Origin: an uncultured Arcobacter sp.
Lineage (GTDB): Bacteria > Campylobacterota > Campylobacteria > Campylobacterales > Arcobacteraceae
Assembly (NCBI GenBank): GCA_913062735.1
Contig: CAJXWI010000156.1
Coordinates: forward strand, 1 to 6,407
DNA: 6,407 bases
Direction of reading: 5' to 3'
Part shown: piece by piece, positions 4,923 to 6,407 of the stretch
How the letters are laid out: each line of letters starts with the position of its first letter
Numbering within the stretch: the first letter of the stretch is position 1
Notes under the pieces: model-generated
Seen by the model: only the letters and a program-made list of their open reading frames with translations
Told to the model about the DNA's origin: nothing
Database searches by the model: none
Translations under genes and position numbers: made by a program

Positions 4923-5369
4923 ATGTCAAAACATGACGAAGTAATAGAACAACTAAAATTAATTGTTAAACAAAAAGGTTTAAAATATACAGAACAACGT
5001 GAGATTGTTCTTAGAGTACTGATGAGTGTTGAAGAACATTTAACAGCTGAAGATGTTTATAACCATATTAAATCTTCGTATAAAGAATCTAATATTGGAA
5101 TTGCAACTGTTTATAGAGCACTTTCTTTTCTAGAAGAAGTTAAATTAATTACTTCTATAGCCTTTGGTACTGAGGGTAAAAAATATGAAGCAAATATAAA
5201 AGCACATCATGATCATTTAATTTGTACAGCCTGTGGTAAAATTATTGAATTTTTAGACGATGAAATAGAAAAAAGACAAGACAATATTGCAAAAGTGAAT
5301 AATTTTAAAATTACTTCTCACTCTATGCAACTATATGGTACTTGCGAAGAATGTCAAGCTAAAAACTAA
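4923..5369 (+). CDS. fur: Ferric uptake regulator Fur
   Basis: A 148-residue Fur-family repressor of usual length. The N-terminal winged helix (about 1-85) contains the recognition helix NIGIATVYRALSFLEE (57-72). The dimerisation domain carries HHDHLICTACGK (95-106) and a second Cys pair C141-C144; together C101, C104, C141 and C144 make the structural zinc site. E89, H96 and H98 align with the regulatory iron ligands E81, H88 and H90 of Escherichia coli Fur. Glutamate at 89, where PerR has aspartate, favours Fur over the peroxide sensor. With Fe(II) bound it represses iron acquisition and related genes at sites like that at 4496-4516. The start has AAGG (4913-4916) 6 bases upstream. Its position next to the fez-like operon suggests that it, or a dedicated paralogue, controls it. 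A second Fur elsewhere in the genome cannot be excluded. Confidence 0.9.
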   Translation: MSKHDEVIEQLKLIVKQKGLKYTEQREIVLRVLMSVEEHLTAEDVYNHIKSSYKESNIGIATVYRALSFLEEVKLITSIAFGTEGKKYEANIKAHHDHLICTACGKIIEFLDDEIEKRQDNIAKVNNFKITSHSMQLYGTCEECQAKN

Positions 5370-5404
5370 AAGCGTTAAGAGGCAAAAAGCTTCTTAACGC
5401 TTTT
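5370..5404. terminator. Bidirectional intrinsic terminator between fur and fldA
   Basis: An 11-bp perfect stem (5370-5380 with 5392-5402, AAGCGTTAAGA / TCTTAACGCTT) continues through G-T, G-C and C-G pairs to an AAAAA loop (5384-5388). T-rich sequence follows it on the plus strand, and the AAAA before it gives a U tract on the minus strand. It starts one base after the fur stop and ends one base before the fldA stop, so it can serve both convergent genes. Confidence 0.9.
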
Positions 5405-5900
5405 ATAAAATTCGCTCTTTTATAGTATTTATCCACGCATCAATTCTTTCTTCACTTAAATCATCTTGATTATCTTCATCTAAAACCAAGCCTACAAATT
5501 CATTTTCTATCTGTGCTGTTGATTCTTCATGCTCAAAACCCTCAATAGATGTAAAACCAATAATGTTAGCACCTGTGTCTTTTAATGCGTCATACATAGT
5601 CCCCAGACCATCTACAAAGGTATCTGCATAAGAGTCTTGGTCTCCTAAACCAAATAAAGCAATGGTTTTCTCAGAAAAGTTGATATCACAAAAATCTCCC
5701 CATGAATCTTCCCAATCATCTTGTAAATCACCATCACCCCAAGTCGATACTCCAAAAATGATTTTTTCATAATTATTGATTTTTTGTATACCTTCATCAC
5801 ATATATTATAGGTATCAATATCCCCTAATTTAGTTGCTAGTCTTTTTGCTATGTCTTCTGTATTTCCTACGCTAGAAGCGTAAAATATTGCTGTTGCCAT
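5403..5900 (-). CDS. fldA: Flavodoxin (long-chain)
   Basis: A 165-residue acidic flavodoxin that carries electrons on FMN in the cytoplasm, replacing ferredoxin when iron is short. In Campylobacterota it serves pyruvate and 2-oxoglutarate oxidoreductases and is often essential. The phosphate-binding loop is ASSVGNTE (8-15). The FMN-flanking residues are W54 (STWGDGDLQDDW) and Y91 in GLGDQDSYADTFVDGLG. The length and the insertion near 120-145 (FEHEESTAQ onward) mark the long-chain type. The phosphate loop has SSVGNT rather than the usual TDTGNT, a common variant. AGGA (minus strand, 5907-5910) lies 6 bases before the ATG. It follows the 156-aa gene by 3 bases, probably as one transcript, and ends at the shared terminator with fur. 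Confidence 0.93.
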   Translation of the reverse strand: MATAIFYASSVGNTEDIAKRLATKLGDIDTYNICDEGIQKINNYEKIIFGVSTWGDGDLQDDWEDSWGDFCDINFSEKTIALFGLGDQDSYADTFVDGLGTMYDALKDTGANIIGFTSIEGFEHEESTAQIENEFVGLVLDEDNQDDLSEERIDAWINTIKERIL

Positions 5901-5903
5901 TGT

Positions 5904-6374
5904 TTATCCTTGTATGTTTCGTATAATTGATCGTAGAGAATAGGGTATGACTTTAATTTCATAATTTTTGTCTTCTAATTCATCTACTTTTATTTGTATA
6001 TGTCTGTTAAAATTTTCAAGTTTTGGATATACCAAATATACTTGCTTAAACTCACTTTGTTTAATTGAGTCAATTGCTGTATTAATATCATCTTCAATTT
6101 TTAAATTTTTAGGATCAATTTGTTTCCATGAGGTATAAATTTTTAAAGGAACAGCATTTTTCTTAAAGATACAAATGGAATCTCCATTATCTACTACCTT
6201 ATTATCTTTATTCATATTTCTTATCTTATTTAATACAAATTCATGAAAAAGTAGATTCTTATCAAAAAACAATTGTAATTTATTGTTTACAAAACAAGTT
6301 GCAATAACTTTTGCCATTGGTAAGAGTTTAGAACTTGCATATATGTGTTTTTTCATTTCTTTGTTTAGTTTCAA
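5904..6374 (-). CDS. Conserved-looking protein of unknown function upstream of fldA
   Basis: I do not recognise this protein. As drawn from TTG 6374 it has 156 residues; ATG at 6354-6356 (minus strand) gives 150 beginning MKKHIYASSK and is at least as likely. Neither start has a strong ribosome site, though AAAGAA precedes both. It is basic, with no signal peptide or membrane helix. The C-terminal half alternates strands and helices ('QVYLVYPKLENFNRHIQIKV', then 'YEIKVIPYSLRSIIR'), suggesting a small alpha/beta fold. Its cysteines, C27 and C68, form no motif. The start overlaps the end of another minus-strand frame (6328-6407). It ends 3 bases before fldA, which implies co-transcription and possibly a role linked to flavodoxin, but this is inference only. 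Confidence 0.6.
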   Translation of the reverse strand: MKLNKEMKKHIYASSKLLPMAKVIATCFVNNKLQLFFDKNLLFHEFVLNKIRNMNKDNKVVDNGDSICIFKKNAVPLKIYTSWKQIDPKNLKIEDDINTAIDSIKQSEFKQVYLVYPKLENFNRHIQIKVDELEDKNYEIKVIPYSLRSIIRNIQG

Positions 6375-6407
6375 TTAACTGTTTTAATTCTTTTTGGGCA
6401 TGTTCTG
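6328..6407 (-). CDS. C-terminal tail of a gene running off the right edge
   Basis: A minus-strand frame enters from the right edge and stops at TAA (6328-6330), giving 25 residues (EHAQKELKQLIETKQ, then RNEKTHICKF). The charged, helical composition looks like real protein rather than a shadow frame. It overlaps the start of the 156-aa gene by 29 or 47 bases depending on which start is used. If real, the three minus-strand genes form one operon ending in fldA. Too little is visible to name it. Confidence 0.4.
   Translation of the reverse strand, partial: EHAQKELKQLIETKQRNEKTHICKF

Noticed and set aside
4923..5369. PerR rather than Fur
   Set aside because: The position that is Asp in PerR is Glu89 here, and H96/H98 match Fur's regulatory site.
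1..6407. CRISPR array, tRNA, rRNA, insertion sequence or attachment site
   Set aside because: No regularly spaced repeats, cloverleaf sequences, transposase frames or terminal inverted repeats were seen.

Overview
This AT-rich window reads as chromosome of a Campylobacterota bacterium, most likely the Arcobacter group. The reasons are the strong A/T codon bias, the Fur and long-chain flavodoxin types, and the tightly packed gene style. The taxon is inferred by eye, without a database search.

Layout: (1) Positions 2-259 are the 3' end of a GGDEF-domain (diguanylate cyclase-like) gene. (2) Positions 318-4449 are one compact plus-strand operon: a Cys-free HMA2-like protein; a ferritin-like protein with a C-terminal membrane segment; a 52-aa Gly-rich membrane microprotein; a 33-38-aa charged ORF lying in the same frame just after it; a 109-aa Gly/Ala-rich membrane protein; a 106-aa YtxH-like protein with an Asn-rich N terminus; and a 705-aa P1B-ATPase with YSC in place of the CPC metal motif. 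(3) Positions 4496-4855 hold a perfect 21-bp Fur-type palindrome followed by two overlapping small membrane-protein genes (39 and 73 aa). (4) Positions 4923-5369 encode Fur. (5) A bidirectional terminator separates fur from a minus-strand group: flavodoxin, an unrecognised 156-aa protein, and the tail of a third gene running off the window.

Interpretation: the ATPase looks like a P1B-6 ATPase (FezB), the hallmark of fez operons that build ferrosomes, which are membrane-bounded iron-storage organelles described in Desulfovibrio magneticus, Rhodopseudomonas palustris, Shewanella putrefaciens and Clostridioides difficile. The accompanying HMA2-like protein and small Gly-rich membrane proteins fit that kind of operon. 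The likely division of labour is that FezB pumps iron into a vesicle, the small membrane proteins shape or populate the vesicle membrane, and the anchored ferritin-like protein handles iron at the membrane. Fur next door, Fur-type operators, and the iron-sparing electron carrier flavodoxin make this a coherent iron-homeostasis neighbourhood.

The most notable points are a probable ferrosome operon in a Campylobacterota genome, the membrane-tethered ferritin-like protein, an in-frame TAA that seems to split one small protein into two, and a possible MamC-like (magnetosome protein) pattern in the 109-aa protein. No gene-free stretch exceeds 300 bases.
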